Assembly: GCF_945859685.1 (NCBI RefSeq)
Contig: NC_079149.1
Span: 136,192,153 to 136,256,152 of the forward strand
From: Eupeodes corollae
Taxonomy: Eukaryota > Arthropoda > Insecta > Diptera > Syrphidae
Length of the DNA stretch: 64,000 bases
Direction of reading: 5' to 3'
Within the stretch, counting starts at the first letter, position 1, and every line of letters starts with the position of its first letter. The notes under the pieces were generated by a model. That model did not search any database and was not told the DNA's origin. It saw nothing but the letters and a program-made list of their open reading frames with translations. Of the stretch, positions 36,426 to 49,680 are shown in pieces. Both the position numbers and the translations under genes were made by a program.

Positions 36426-38700
36426 TGCAATAAAATCAAATATGCATTTATTTCGAATTTTGATAAGATTACCAAAATCAAATTAAAACCAAAAGATTTA
36501 AATTAAAACAAAAATCATTTAGCACGTTCGTGCAAAGTGTCAATTTTGTTTTGCGGAACTTCCTAAAAACTTATAAAATTTATATACTCGTATATTTGTA
36601 ATTGTTTATTTGTTTATTGTTATTTTTTTTTCTCTCAATGTTCAAGTACATAATAAAATGTGAAATAGCTGATAAAAAAATAAAAATAGGAACGTCGTTG
36701 ATTCAATCAATAAAAAAAAGTGTAGCTAGGTGGAAATTGAAATACCAATAACCACACATGTTTAACTTGCAGTTAATTTTATTATTATTATTTACAAATA
36801 CATATTATTAATAAAATAATAATAATCAGCTCTTGCGTCACTTCCGTAATTAAATACAATTGTGCAAAGTAAGTACTTATATATAATTTTTATATACCTA
36901 GGTATGAAAGACAGATACAATTTACAAAACATGGCTCTATTTTTATTGAGGGGACCATAAATTGATCGAATTGATTTACGATATTAGAATCGTTTTTATT
37001 TTGTTTATTATCATGTTTATTGTATTATTTGTCAAGTGTGCTATGCACGACTATCGTCTCTGTTTGAGTACTCGAGAGTCTCTCGAGCTTGAGTTCTTGC
37101 TCGGGGTTGTTCCTTTCCTATACGGACAGGTATTTCAAGCTCCACTCGGGCAAAACCCATTTTTTCTATAGATATTTTGTATTTCATTCCAAGATAGGTA
37201 TTTTCTTCATTAGAGAAAAAAAGGCCGTTTGGAATTCTTATGAAATACGAATAGCTTAGGTACTCGAAGAAACACAACACTTACACCTAGGTATACTTTT
37301 ATTTATACTCGTTTTTATAGAATTTAGGGTTTCTGTTTGGAGGTGCTGCTGGTGCTAGAGCTGCTGCATCATCATCAATTCCTGTTCAATATGCATTACA
37401 AAGATGCGATAAAGATCAATGAAAGGTAATATCACCTTTTCCGGTTAAGTCGGATAAATAGGTAACGCTCTCTCACACTTTTTTCAAAATTTTGTTGTTG
37501 TTTGTATTGTATGATGCTATAAAGACCGAGCCCACAAAGATCTTTCTACCTGTCCCAAATGTTATTACAAACAAAAATGTCTATAGACAGTGAGTGAGGG
37601 GTGCACATTTGTTTCTTTTAGGTGCATTCCCCTACGTGACTTGAATTTTCTTTTTCTGTTGTTGTTTAATCTCAAGAAACATTCTACTGTGTGTATAGCT
37701 AAAGACGACGACGAGTATAAAATCTGATGGATGAAGGAATTTTCTTGAGAAAACGATGATTATCCAATGATTATTATTATCGATAAAGGAATAAAAAAAA
37801 ACAAAAATTATTTGAGATACTCGTACGTTTTGTGATTTTCGTTTTTTAAGACTTTAAATGCACGTTTTATATATAAAATTTATTATTTTCTATCACACTT
37901 TAAATATATTACTCGTTCATATGGATTCGGGTAACAACAAGTGGTTCATTGAACTACTGTCATTGGTTGTTGGGATACGTCACTTTTGTTGAATGTCAAA
38001 CGATTGCACTATTTTGTCGATTACACCACCATCTGATTTCGGACGTTGAAATTGTAATCGATTTTTGTTTTTCTTCTGTTTTTAATTCTTACTTTTTCTT
38101 TTTTTGTGAAGTTTATAAAAACATATAAAAATGTAAAAGGTATAAGCAAGTTTTTGGCTACTGGCTTAGTAATTAATGTCATTGCACAGGCGAGGCGGCG
38201 GTTTTATGCTGTGATTGACATTTGGAGCGGTAACATAAAACGAAACATGTCGGAATTCAATATCGACATGAGAACATGAGTCGTATTAGAATTGGACAAG
38301 AAGAAAAGTTCCGGGACAGTCCAGAGTACATGTGCTATGCGGGGTTATAAAATATGAGAGACTTTTTGTTTCTGCTAAACAGACAAAAAAGTTTGGATCT
38401 TGTTATTTGATTAGCTTAGTCGAGGAAAAAGTGATATTTCAAATGAAAATTAATTTGAGAACAGAAGCATACATCGTAGAAGACGCCATATACATATGTA
38501 GGTGGAGGCGTTAAAGATATTGATCCTTCATTTTGGAAATATATGTAAACGAAGAATTAGTTCATTCACAGTGGTTTCAGAGGTTCGGGTTCATCGAAAT
38601 CGAAATGTGCTGATGAGCTTAATTCATGCAACTAACGTTTCAAACTATCGATTCGTTCATTTATACTACTTTGGTTTGCAAACCTTTTTAAAAATTTGAC
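36425..38700. other. AT-rich spacer, no gene seen
   Basis: Frames at 36962-37171, 37041-37280, 38332-38514 and 38502-38699 have no domain. ATT-rich runs occur near 36780. A small GC-raised patch lies at 37050-37150 (GAGTCTCTCGAGCTTGAG). Nothing further can be supported. Confidence 0.5.
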
Positions 38701-38889
38701 AGTTGGAATAATCATAGATTAAAGATGATTCGACTGAAGAAAAGTTCAATAATTGTAAACGAGAAGATTTGTTTCGATGAGTCTAATCAACAAAGTTGAT
38801 TTTTTACACTAGAAACATTATTTAAATGACAGTTGATTTTACATCTGACAGGTTATTTGTGTTGAGTAAAATTGATCTTAATTTGCTAT

Positions 38890-41730
38890 AAGAAAACTTG
38901 GATTTTTGATCAAAAATGAATATGACCTTTAAAAAATCGTACTAGTTTTTTCTAAAATTGTAATATACTTCACTAAAAAGCAATAAGCTAATTTGCTTTT
39001 ATTAAAAATCTAGCATCAGAACACGTCTAAAAAGTGACAGTTCGTGACAAAAGAAATCAAAGCAAACAAATCTATAACTCTGGTAAACGGAGCTATTTAT
39101 TTGAATTGTCAGAAACTTAGAAGTTTTTTGGGTTCTAGAAAGTTAAAGCAGCCATTTTGTTGTTTTGACTTTAATGAAATGTCAAGAGAAACTTATGAAC
39201 ACGAGAAAGAAATATAATGCTTTTTTAAGAAATTCTATATCTTACGTTTTTTCTCTGTCACTTTGAGTTAACAAATGACTATCAATGATCTTTCAGAAAT
39301 ATAAACCGACCTATTATTTATTTGCTGCAAGTGCCTACATCTGTTAAATGAGAAGACTAGATTTTGTTCGAGTGATCACAACTGAATAATTAATAAGTCA
39401 ATTAGTAAGCAATTTTCTTAATATAAAGTAATTTCTTAGCTTGGAATACATATCAACATTTTGATCGTTTTTAAGAACCGTCCAACAGTGACAGTTCGTT
39501 AAAAGATTTAATTTTAAATGTCAAATTCTATATTTTCTTTTTCTTCTCTGTCATTTTGTTCTTAGAAAATTATTAAAAAAAGTTCAAGTAGCCATTTTGT
39601 GATTTTGACTTTAGTGAAATGTCAAGAATAAAACTTACTTTAAGAAAATCGTGTAAGCATTTTAACGTTGGTTTAAATAATTTTTAAATTCAATTAGTAA
39701 ACAATTTCCTTAATATGAAGTAATTTATTAGCTAATACTATCAAAATTTTGATCGTTTTCTAAAAAACTTCGAACAGTGGCAGTCCGTGCTGAGGGAACG
39801 GATCTTTTAATTTAAAATGTCAAAAACTCAAAAGTTATATGGATTATTTAGTTAGGGAATTACTAAAAGTTTAAGTAGCCATTTTGTGATTTTGACTTAT
39901 GAACACGAAATTCTATATTTTCTTTTTCATCTCTGTCATTTTGAGTGAACAAATGACCATCAATGATCTTTCAGAAATATAAACCGACCTATTATTTATC
40001 TGCTGCAAGTGCCTACATATGTCAAATGAGAAAACTAGATTTTGTTCTACTGATCACAACTTAATAATGAACATTAGATACTTTTAGAAAATTGTGTAAA
40101 CAAGTTATTTATCGATGGCTTAAATAATTTAATTCTTAGTAAACAGTTTTCTTAATATGAAATAATTTAGTAGCTAAGCATATTAATATTTTGATCTTTT
40201 TTAAGAACCGTGGTAGTCCGCTCTGAGGGAACGGATCTTTTTATTTAAGATATCAAAAACTCAGAAGTTATATGGATTTATGTAGTAAGGAAATTACTAA
40301 AAGTTCAAGTAGCCATCTTGTTATTTTGAATTTAGTGAAATGTCAGAGAAACTTATGCACACGAGAAGGAAATAGGATGCTACATAGGTAAGAAATTCTA
40401 TATTTTCTTTTTCTTTTCAGTCATTTTGACTGACAAAATTATTATCAGTGAACTTTCAGAAACATAATCTGACCTGTCAAATGAGAAAACTAAATTTTGT
40501 TTTAACAATAAAATTACTTTACGTTGGCTTAAATCATTTTTAAGGACAGTAAGTAAGGAATTTTCGTCATATGAAGTAATTTATTAGCTTGGAATGTGAA
40601 CATTTTGATCGTTTTTATGAACCGTCCAACAGTGACAGTTCGTTAAAGGATTTAATTTTAAATGTCAAATTCTTTATTTTCTCTTTCTTCTCTGTCATTT
40701 TGACTTACAAAATTATTATCAGTGAACTTTCAGAAACATAATCTGATCTGTCAAATGAGAAAACTAAATTTTTTTTAACAATAAAATTACTTTACGTTGG
40801 CTTAAATAGTTTTTAAAGCCAGTTAAGTAGCAATTTTCTTCATATGAAGTAATTTATTAGCTTGGAATATCAACATTTTGATCGTTTTTATGAACCGTCC
40901 AACAGTGACAGTTCGTTAAAGGATTTAATTTTAAATGTCAAATTCTATATTTTCTTTTTCTTCTCTGTCATTTTGACTTACAAAATTATTATCAGTGAAC
41001 TTTCAGAAACATAATCTGACCTGTCAAATGAGAATACTAAATTTTGATATAACAATGAAAAAAACTTTTAGAAAATCGTGTAAGTATGTCATTTAACGTT
41101 GGCTTAAATAATTTTTAAAGTCAATTAGTAAGTAATTTTGTTAATATGAAGTAATTTAAAAGCTTGGAATATCAAAATTTTGATCGTTTTTAAGAAAAGT
41201 GGCAGTCCGTTCTAAGGGAACGGATCTTTTTATTAAAGATGTCAAAAACTCAAAAGTTATATGGATTATTTAGTTAGGAAATTCTAAAAGTTTAAGTAGC
41301 CATTTTGTGATTTTGACTTTAGTAAAATGTCAAGAGAAACTTATTATCAGTTAACTTTTAGAAACACAATCTGACCTGTCAAATGAAAAAACTAATTTTT
41401 TTAACAATGAAAATAACTTTTAGAACGTTGGTTCCTGAAAGAATTAATTTTAAATGTCAAAAGTTATATAGATTTATGTAGTTAGGTAAATACTAGAAGT
41501 TCAAGTAGCAATTTTGTGATTTTGACTTTATTGAAATGTCAAAAGAGAAAGCTTTTTCAAGGTTAGAAATTCTATATTTTATTTTTTCTTCTCCGTCATT
41601 CTGATCTGACTGACAGAAAAAAAAACATTATCAATGATCTTACCGAAATATAATCTGACCCATAATTTATGCATGCAAGTGCCTGCATCTGTCAAATAAG
41701 AAAACCAAATTTTGTTACAGTGATGACAAC
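38890..41730 (+). repeat. Composite tandem array with mixed ~220-700-bp spacing
   Basis: Recurrent blocks: AGTAGCCATTTTGTGATTTTGACTT (near 39150, 39590, 39870, 40305, 41295, 41505), TATATTTTCTTTTTCTTCTCTGTCATTTTG (39235, 39530, 39910, 40398, 40672, 40945, 41570), TCAGAAAYATAATCTGAYCTGTCAAATGAGAA and TTTTGATCGTTTTTAAGAACCGTCCAACAGTGACAG. Order is mostly kept but blocks are skipped in some copies, as expected from unequal crossing-over. The left end carries the core AACACGTCTAAAAAGTGACAG at about 39020. Confidence 0.85.
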
Positions 41731-42780
41731 TTAAACAGCAAAGATAAGTATAAGTAGGAACCTCTTAATTCTTGGAAACCTAATAAAATTCTCATCTAAA
41801 AGATTAAACCGCATTATAGAACTTTAAGAACTTGAGTGGTCGAACAAAAATTTTGTATCTGTTTGTATTGATTTCATTGATTGAAATAGGATATTTTTGT
41901 GTGATTTTGTGGGCAAGGGTCAGGGTTAAATTTAAGGACCACCAATATACCAATAACTATGTAGGTAGGTTAGGTACCTAAGGATTTTTTTTTTTGAAAA
42001 ACTAAGAATTGCAAATTATATATTGAAGTTTGTTGCATTTCCATTGTGAATGAAAACAAAAAGAAATCAACAAAACTTCATATACGCCACTTGAAAAAGG
42101 TACTCAAAAAGGAAACAATAAAAAGACAAAAAAAAAAAGAAATAGAGGATCTTGAGAAAGTACACATTTATATAATACATTTTATGGATGCATTGTTCAC
42201 TGTATACGACTTGTGTACCCTGGGAGGTCCCAAAAACTAAAGATTTTCTTTTCTTCTTCTTCTATGTTCTACTTAGAAGATTTATCTTAGCGGAAGGTAG
42301 AAGAAATAGGTTATCTTCAGGATACTTAATTTATTATTTTTTTTTTTTTTTCAGGAACACACATTTTGATACTTAAGGAAATGAGTTTGGTTCCACTGCA
42401 AGGGGTCTTATCCTAATTGTTGAAAGGCAGGTAGGGATTGCTTTTTGTTTTAGTCGTAAATCATTTATGTGTTTCAAAGAGACAACAATAAGTTACACTC
42501 AAAAATAACAATGACAACATTTTATTGCTTCAATAGTTAACAGTCTTCAGAATTCAAGTACGCACTCGAAAGAGTATCTTCAGATGCCTTATATAAGTAA
42601 ATCAGTATACTCAGATACCACACCTGCAGAATTAACACAGTTATAGACCATTATAGGTTGTAACACCTGTGGAATGAGGAATCTGCATATAATTCGATGA
42701 CAATCGTTACCTTTGACACCTTCCTTCCTCCTATTCAATCACAGGTATGTGCGAAGCGAGTATATAGGTAAATGAAAGAA
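41730..42780. other. Spacer, no gene seen
   Basis: Contains GTAGGTAGGTTAGGTACCTA near 41960, long T runs near 41985 and 42335, and a TATA-like CTTATATAAGT near 42588. The frames at 42046-42240 and 42188-42376 are K-rich and F-rich artefacts. Confidence 0.45.
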
Positions 42781-45500
42781 CTCAACTGACGCGGCGTGCC
42801 CCTATCGCATTTCTTTACCACTTCCTCGTTTTAACAACAATCTTAATCGCGGGAATGGGCTAAGAGCTCATAAGCTACACAAAATAAAGGAAACGAAACT
42901 TAAAAATAAAAACAACAACAAAAACAAAAAAACGCGGGAAGGGAAGATTACGACGACTACAACGACAACCAAGTCAGTTGTTAGGTAACAAACTAGCAAC
43001 CGACTTTATGAGCTCAGTGTCTGGCAACTTCCTATTTCGAAACGTAACCAAATCCCTCCCAACAACAGGTTAGATGTGTGTTGCGGAGTATAATGGGGCT
43101 TTTGGGTTTTGGCGGTGTGGTGTGATGTGATGTGGGGGGTAATGCTGCAGCAGCAGCAGCAGCAGCAGCAACAGCGACGTGCACCACTAATTCACTTTTT
43201 TGATGCCCACGCCGCCGCGCTGCCACTTTGGAGATACATGGAGAAGCAACAACGACGACGACGAAGGCAGTAGTATTATAGCTAAGGCTACGTAACTTGT
43301 TTATAGCAACAGCACCACTTACTACCTTACGCTGCCGATGTTTCTGCTGATGCCTGAGCTGAGATTCGATGTCGGTTCAGTTTGGTCGGTCTTCAGTCTT
43401 CGGTCTGCCTTGCTGCCTCTGAAGCTATGTTATAGTTAGTTATTCGTAACGTAGGTATATGTAAGTGGGTACCAGTTATGTGAGTTACACAGTAAACCAC
43501 AAAAGAAACGACGATTTGCTTGTCTTTTATTTTATTTGTTGCCTTATTCTTGGTTGGTCTCAATTTTCTTCCTCTTTGGCTTAACATTTTTACCCACATT
43601 TCCCCTTCCTTAATTTGCAATAATTATGGAATGAGAGACGGTGGGTGGTGGTGGGATGTTGGTTTTGCTGTGCAGTACTATACCAGCAGTAAGTGTGCGA
43701 TTGTATTTTATAAAAAAACAAAAACATGATTGCCAAGTTGACTTTTTCCAAAGAATTTTCGCGAACCACAAATACGGAAGTGACCTAAAAAAACGCATGT
43801 CGAGGAATTATAGAATTCCAGAATCAAACAGTACAAAAATGCATTTTAAGTGTCAGTGTCAAATAAGCAACTGACGTAAGTTTTTGATTGAATTTAGTGA
43901 CAGTATGGCAACCATAGGTTGAAGATATAACATCCTTTTGTTGATGATGAACACTTGAAAGGGTCGACACGACATAGACACACTCGAACTCCTTGGGGGA
44001 TTTCTTGCAAAATTTTCCTGGAAATCTCAAATCCAAGGGTGGATGTGGTGACGGAGGGTTAAATGCATGGAATGTGGAAGTATTTCTTGAATTCAAAGGA
44101 CGTTCTGCCACAGATGTTAGTACAAACAAAAAATAAACAACACAAAACCATCATCATCGCACATGTGGTGTAGTTGAAGTTGAATGAGGCTTTTTCTCTT
44201 TAAATAAGGAAAACAAAATGTTTGTGGGATGAGATGATATACCAAGTATGTTGAGACTGAATATTGTGAATCTCATCTCATCATCCAGCGTGGCCGTTAC
44301 AGAACCATAAACACACCACCACCGCCGCTCAAAACAGAGCTAACCATCATCACAGCCGCCTTCACCTCCGTCTCTGTCGCCACCGCTACCGCAAAGTCAC
44401 CGTCGCACGTCGTCATCGTCATCGTCGTTTCATCGACATTCGCCACGCGATGACAGAGTAATTGTGCTTTAAAATGTAGCCATTTCTGCTGGTTTGGTTT
44501 GGTGGAGTACTGAGAGCAGCACGACGACAAGAGACAGACAACTTAGACAAGACAAGACTCTACGAAGACTTTTGTTTCTGACTCTTCTAGAGGCTCTGCT
44601 GACGCTGCTAGCTGGCTGAGGAGCCAAAAAGCCATAGCCAAAGCCAAGCAAAAGCGTGAAGCGTTTATTTTTGCTTGTTTTCCTTTGAATTTTCTTCGGT
44701 TTGCCATTTTTGCTTGCTCCGACTTCGACTCCGACTTCGAGACTTCGAATCCAATCGACTGCTGTAGCTGCTGCTTGGTTTTTCGAAGTGAACTGCAAAT
44801 GTGTTTGTGTGTTTGTGGAGCAATGCGGAAGTGAATTTAATTTATTTTGCGTTTTTTTTTCTTCTTTTTTGTTGTTATTTTATATTTTAAATGGAAGACG
44901 AAACGAATCAGTGCTGCAACAAACGAACAAACAAACGGTTAAGCCCCTTCGCTAAATGCGGGGGAGCGAAACGATATAGAACATTGCGTGAAAGCACATC
45001 TTGAATTAGCTACATAGGTGTACCTAGGTACATACCTATCTATTCTAATTACTAAGAATCTATAGCGGCATTGTTGGAGCAGCAGGCGAACTTTTGTGCG
45101 CGCGATAAGAATAGAAATGCACGCGTTTGTTGTTAGCAATTTCCTTCCGCGAATTTTTGTTTGACCTTGTGTTGTGGAGACGTCAATGGTGTGCAAAAGC
45201 ACATAGCAACTCTCAAGCAACTCAGCTTAAACGTCAGCTGTTTGTATATACATAAATATAGATATAGTAGGTAATGCGTGAAAGTACAAAATTTTGCCAT
45301 AACATACGAAAATACGGTAATGATTTGTCGTATGCGGAACTTGAGCTACTTTCCGCAAACAAACAAAAAAACAACAGCAACGTCTATCTTAACCATCACC
45401 ACCGCGCACTGCCGCCTCGTGGGCTATTCTATTTTATGCTATGAATGAAGGCGGAATATGCAAACTCTACTCTGACGACGATTAGTGAAATGCTAATCTA
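42780..45500. promoter_or_regulatory. Long GC-raised island group, unassigned; candidate aop 5' exon or enhancer region
   Basis: GC-raised patches at 43040-43400, 44290-44450, 44520-44800 and 45060-45200 contain (CAG)n near 43147-43170, CACCGCCGC runs and the imperfect repeat ACTTCGACTCCGACTTCGAGACTTC near 44720. On the - strand, CGGCAGCGTAAGGTAGTAAGT (43313-43340) contains two donor-like sites. Several overlapping frames on both strands (43032-43226, 44297-44530, 44469-44798, 44939-45220) are low-complexity and mutually exclusive. I cannot assign any exon with confidence. Confidence 0.25.
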
Positions 45501-47095
45501 ATCGCCAAAAGCTGTTATAGGTATCTAAATGTATGAACGTAAACAGGTTTATGTAGCTGATCGATGCTAAATTATGCTCATCTTCATACAAGTTCTGAAT
45601 TTGAGTTCAAAATTATAATGAAGATGATGATGATGATGAGACCATTTGTGGACACTGGTCTAAGCCAGACGCCAAACGTCAAGGAAGTCCGGGTAGGGCC
45701 GTTCAACCCGACCACATCAGCCAAAAGCTAAGCCATAGCCAAGACAACCAACTTAGAGCTAGAGCTATACTACCTATTAACATTTATAAATATTTCATCT
45801 ATTGTGTCATGCAAATGATTCACACCCAGACCCAACAAGATGTGGAGATTTTAGATCTTACCTGTTATTTTATTTTATTTATTTATTATTTTTGTTTCTC
45901 CTCCAACTTGATATCTACTGATGCTCTAATGCTGAGATGCTGAAACTGAAAGAGGCAGGTATTCTGCGTTCTGTTGTGTGATTCAAATTTAATACGCTTT
46001 CCGGTTGTACTCCATGGCTTGTATAAGATTCAACTCCAAAATTCAAATTCAACGACAACAACTGGTAATCCAAGCAATTATTAGTTAGGTATGATTATAT
46101 CACTAAAATCCAATTTGAAGCCCACAAGTTTCTATCTATTTTTGTAAAATGATTATTCACAGATTTTAGTCCTTTTTTGATTTTTTGTGTTGTTTCAAAA
46201 CAGTCTATTATTTTTATATTTTTTTTGATTGTGTGTAAACAATGTTGCCGAACTGTAAATCACTTCTAGGGCATAAAATATTCACCACAAATGTGTTTCT
46301 TCTTTCTTTTGTATTATTTTGGTTTTAATCAAAATCTTATAAGCTAGCAGAATGTTGCTCTATATTTTTCGGTTCGGAAATTATATATTTTTCTGTCACT
46401 TAACACAATTAAATGTGATTTTATTTGAAATTATTATTATTTTTTAATCTATCTCACTTTTTGTATGTTAAAATAAAACACTGTTGTTTTTATTATAATG
46501 AAGTTTTGTTTTTGTTTGTTATTGCTTTCGGATGCATTATTTAGTAGTATTTTAATTTTAGTCCACAAGATCCGCATTCAATAAACAAGAAAATATGTGT
46601 TTTTTATTATTTTACTTATAAATAAATAAATATTTTATAATAATTCCAATAAGAAGAACTCGATATAGCCTTTCGAAAAACAAACCGACGTCATCGACGG
46701 CGAAGCATCGACTGGTAATAAAAATTCGAAACACAACAAACGGAACCTGCCGCTACGTCCGCCACAACACAAGACAACACAAACACAACACCAAGCCAAA
46801 ACCGAAACCGAACAACGAAAATCACTGTGATTGGGTTGGAGAGTGTGTGTAAGAAGAGGATGACGATATTCGTTTTGATTTTGTGAGTGAAAGAGGAAAA
46901 AGGAAATTCCGATTCCGCAAACACACAAACTCACTAATACAATAGCGGTAAACCATCTGTTTTCGTAAGATAGTGTGTGTGGTGAGAATTTGAGAGAGAA
47001 CGAATGAAATGGTGAAATTAGGAAATAGAGAGAAAGAGAATTTATATTTTACAACTTTGTACGGAGGTTGCCACTTTAATAGAAATTAGAAAATA
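45500..47095. other. Spacer with a GC-raised patch at 46.67-46.95 kb
   Basis: (GAT)n near 45617-45640. A - strand donor-like CAGGTAAGATC lies at about 45856-45866. The 46670-46950 patch is rich in ACAAC/CGACG words and is followed by GAGAGAG/GTGTGTG runs at 46850-47045, which resemble GAGA-factor type sequence. The overlapping - strand frames at 46635-46934 encode no domain. Confidence 0.35.
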
Positions 47096-47129
47096 ACATA
47101 CTTTTTAAAGTATCACATCAAAAGTAACC

Positions 47130-47290
47130 TTAATTCTAAATTATCGACTGGTCTGGTACTTTTGGACATTGAAAAAGCTTTTGACACTGTTTGGCATGAG
47201 CGACGACCGGGTTAATTTACAAAGTTATGATGTTTGGTTTTCCGACGTACCCTGCCGGTCATAAGGTTAGAAGCAGGCATTTTTGAGAAG
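47130..47290 (+). mobile_element. Jockey-like LINE reverse transcriptase fragment
   Basis: The frame from about 47147 reads STGLVLLDIEKAFDTVWHE. After a one-base frame break it continues LIYKVMMFGFPTYP. This is the A-F-D-x-V-W-H block of Jockey-clade reverse transcriptases around the first catalytic aspartate. Only some 45 codons are preserved, with a frameshift and a stop. Confidence 0.8.
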
Positions 47291-47539
47291 TAAAATCGTT
47301 ATTTCTCCCGTTACATGATGGATTAGAAAAAACAACTGTGGTAAATGAGGGACTATTTTGTTGATAACAAAATATAAAATTTGGGTAAAGGAGAGATTAA
47401 GCCAACGAAACGTTCATGGAAAATTGTTAATTCAGTCAAGAATATGGGAAAATAAATCTGGTCATTGGATTAGAAGGATATCAAATAAATGGAAATAAAA
47501 TGCAAGTGTTTATATTTTGTTATGTTTTTTAGCTTTTAT

Positions 47540-48489
47540 TAGGATTTTTATAATAAGTGATACCACCAGCCTTCAAAATAACTTCAAGAATTCTATCTTT
47601 TAAAGATTTAAAAAGATATTCCAAGTAGACCAGAGAAATCTCACTCTAGGCCAATTTCATACCATGAATTAGCGCTTCCTTGTCATCGTATAGCTTTCCT
47701 CCCTTATGTACCTTACGTGTAAGCTAGTCCCGCACATTCTCAATTAGTTAAGGTCCGATTAATATGGTGGCCAAGGCAGTAAGTGGAAGTTTAGGCATTT
47801 TACCCCTCGGGCTGTTTGTATGGAAGCGTTTTCCTGCTTAACAATCCATGGAATTGGTCCAAAAATCTCGATAATATTGGGGAATATTGATTCCAGAAAG
47901 GCTTTGTATGTTTTCCTAGTCATTTGGTGTCTTGGACTAACAAGTCTATAGCGCCATACAATAAAATTGAGCCCCAGACGATAACGCTCCCCTTTTTTTT
48001 GCTATGGTGACGGTTTAAAAATGACTACTCTTTCTTCAGGTGATGGAAATAATAATTATAATCATCTGGCGCATCTACAGGTAGGTTAGATTTTTGGTGG
48101 GAAAAAATAACCTTCCGCCAATCATTTGCGGTCATTCCATTTTGTACATCCCAGCTCATGTGATCTTTCTCGAAACACAAGCGTTGCCTCTTCCTTGCGT
48201 CATTAAGTGGTGGTTTTTTCTTTAAGTTCAGGAACTTTAAGTGTTTAGCATGGCGAATTTTTCATTTAACAATGGATAAGCTAGCCTAGTTTTAGCTGCC
48301 GATAAATCTGAATTTCAGAGAAAGTGTTTTTTTTTAATAATTTTTCGAGAAAGACGATGGTTTTTAAAATAATTGCTGACACAATGATCAGTTCGATGTT
48401 CAGGCTATAGCAAAGAATTAAAGACCTTTAGAGCAATAAACATCTATTCTTGCTCTTTCCTCCACTGTCAAACATTTTTTGTTGTCCAT
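47540..48489 (-). pseudogene. Tc1-family transposase pseudogene
   Basis: On the - strand the reading begins MDNKKCLTVEERARIDVYCS at 48489, a typical Tc1-class helix-turn-helix start. It continues with DARKRQRLCFEKDHMSW and VIFSHQKSNLPVDAPDDYNY (48030-48215), where the catalytic D-E region D-x-x-x-W-x-x-V-I-F-S-D-E should be and the usual DE reads HQ. The C-terminal YLEYLFKSLKDRILEVI plus AGGITYY lies at 47545-47625. Stops and frameshifts interrupt the middle. Length (~950 bp) is near that of an intact Tc1 transposase gene (~1 kb). It is inactive. The terminal inverted repeats were not identified. Confidence 0.85.
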
Positions 48490-48499
48490 TTCTATTAAC

Positions 48500-49110
48500 A
48501 CTCAATCAAGAACAATTCATTTATAATTATCATCTACAATGCTCAATTAATACCCTACAAAACTAATTTCATAAGTGGAGAATCAAGGTTAATGCTCAAA
48601 AATCACAAGCTATATGGTTTTGCCAGCAAAGAAAATCTGATTTTTTGCCTTCGTTACAACTTACTTAAATTATTTGTTTTCATTTTATACGAACTAAAGG
48701 AACTAAAGCTTCTGAACTTACTTGACTTATTACCCCGGAGTCCAGAAACTGAAACCTCAGCTTTATATAATGAAGAAAACCACAAATTGGTACAATGTAT
48801 GAATATTTTAGTCTCTGCTCGGGCTCCATTTTGTAATATTCATTGACTTTCAGCATTTTTGTTGGATTTTATTTATTTTAATAACAATATGGACAATTAA
48901 AGAGTGATGTTTTAAGAGCTAACAGAAATACAGAATTAAAAAAAACACATAAAATTCAAAAAAGCATACAATCTTTTTTTGAATTGATTACAGTATGGTC
49001 ATGCCCTGCAAGTCAAACTTTTATTCACACCAAAGAGTACATTTTTCTGGATGCATGCTCTTGCAATGCTACTTACTTCACTCCAAATATGGCTGTTTAG
49101 CTTGTTTACA
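48500..49110. other. Spacer, no gene seen
   Basis: The frame at 48592-48846 has no recognised domain and low-complexity L-rich composition. Part may belong to the flanks of the Tc1 element. Confidence 0.45.
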
Positions 49111-49438
49111 GCCCCCATTATGAATAGCGAATCGAACTTAAAACTTTCGTATTAGGAATAGCGATTCGCTCAAATTAAGATCGCTTTAAATGTCAAAACT
49201 TTAGCGAATTAAGTTATCGAGGAATTTAAAATAGCGAGAGTTCACTAATTTAACCGCTAAAACTGTCAAATCCTATGGAATCAAAATATTTTGTGATAAC
49301 ATTAGCGAATTACAAATTGGCGTGTCTGGAAAAATTTCTATCGATAGTTTATTATTATTTGTTTTGTTTGTTTTAGTTAAAAATGTGTGATAAAAGAAAA
49401 ACGTAGTTTGTGAATTATTATAAAAAACGAAAATAATA

Positions 49439-49624
49439 ATGTTTATTTCAAGAACAAATACAAATCAGTTTGCAAGGCTTGTGGAACTGATGGAAAAGAA
49501 TTCCGATATTGCTAGAGGCATAGGAGCTTTTGGGTCATCCAAAAGAAACCATAAAGATTATTGGGAGCAATTTGCAGTAGAATTAAATTCTCTTGGTCCT
49601 CCGTCACGTGAGGGAAAAGATTGA
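49439..49624 (+). pseudogene. Harbinger Myb/SANT-like DNA-binding protein, N-terminal fragment
   Basis: Sixty residues: TNTNQFARLVELMEKNSDIA then NHKDYWEQFAVELNSLGPPS. This is the N-terminal half of the Myb/SANT-like DNA-binding protein that accompanies HARBI1-type transposases and helps bring them to DNA and the nucleus. The conserved tryptophan after GPPSREGKD is replaced by a TGA stop, after which related sequence (HKVHSQ) continues for a few codons before the deletion joint. Non-functional. Confidence 0.8.
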
Positions 49625-49680
49625 CATAAGGTGCATTCTCAAATTGTTTTATTTACATTTAAGTAACATTTTTTTCCCAA

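Noticed and set aside
13005..41730. CRISPR arrays
   Set aside because: Repeats are long, degenerate and eukaryotic satellite-like, with no short uniform repeats or spacers.
44469..44798. 109-codon - strand frame
   Set aside because: Repetitive S/V/R composition from an imperfect repeat near 44720; no homology recognised, overlapped by frames on both strands.
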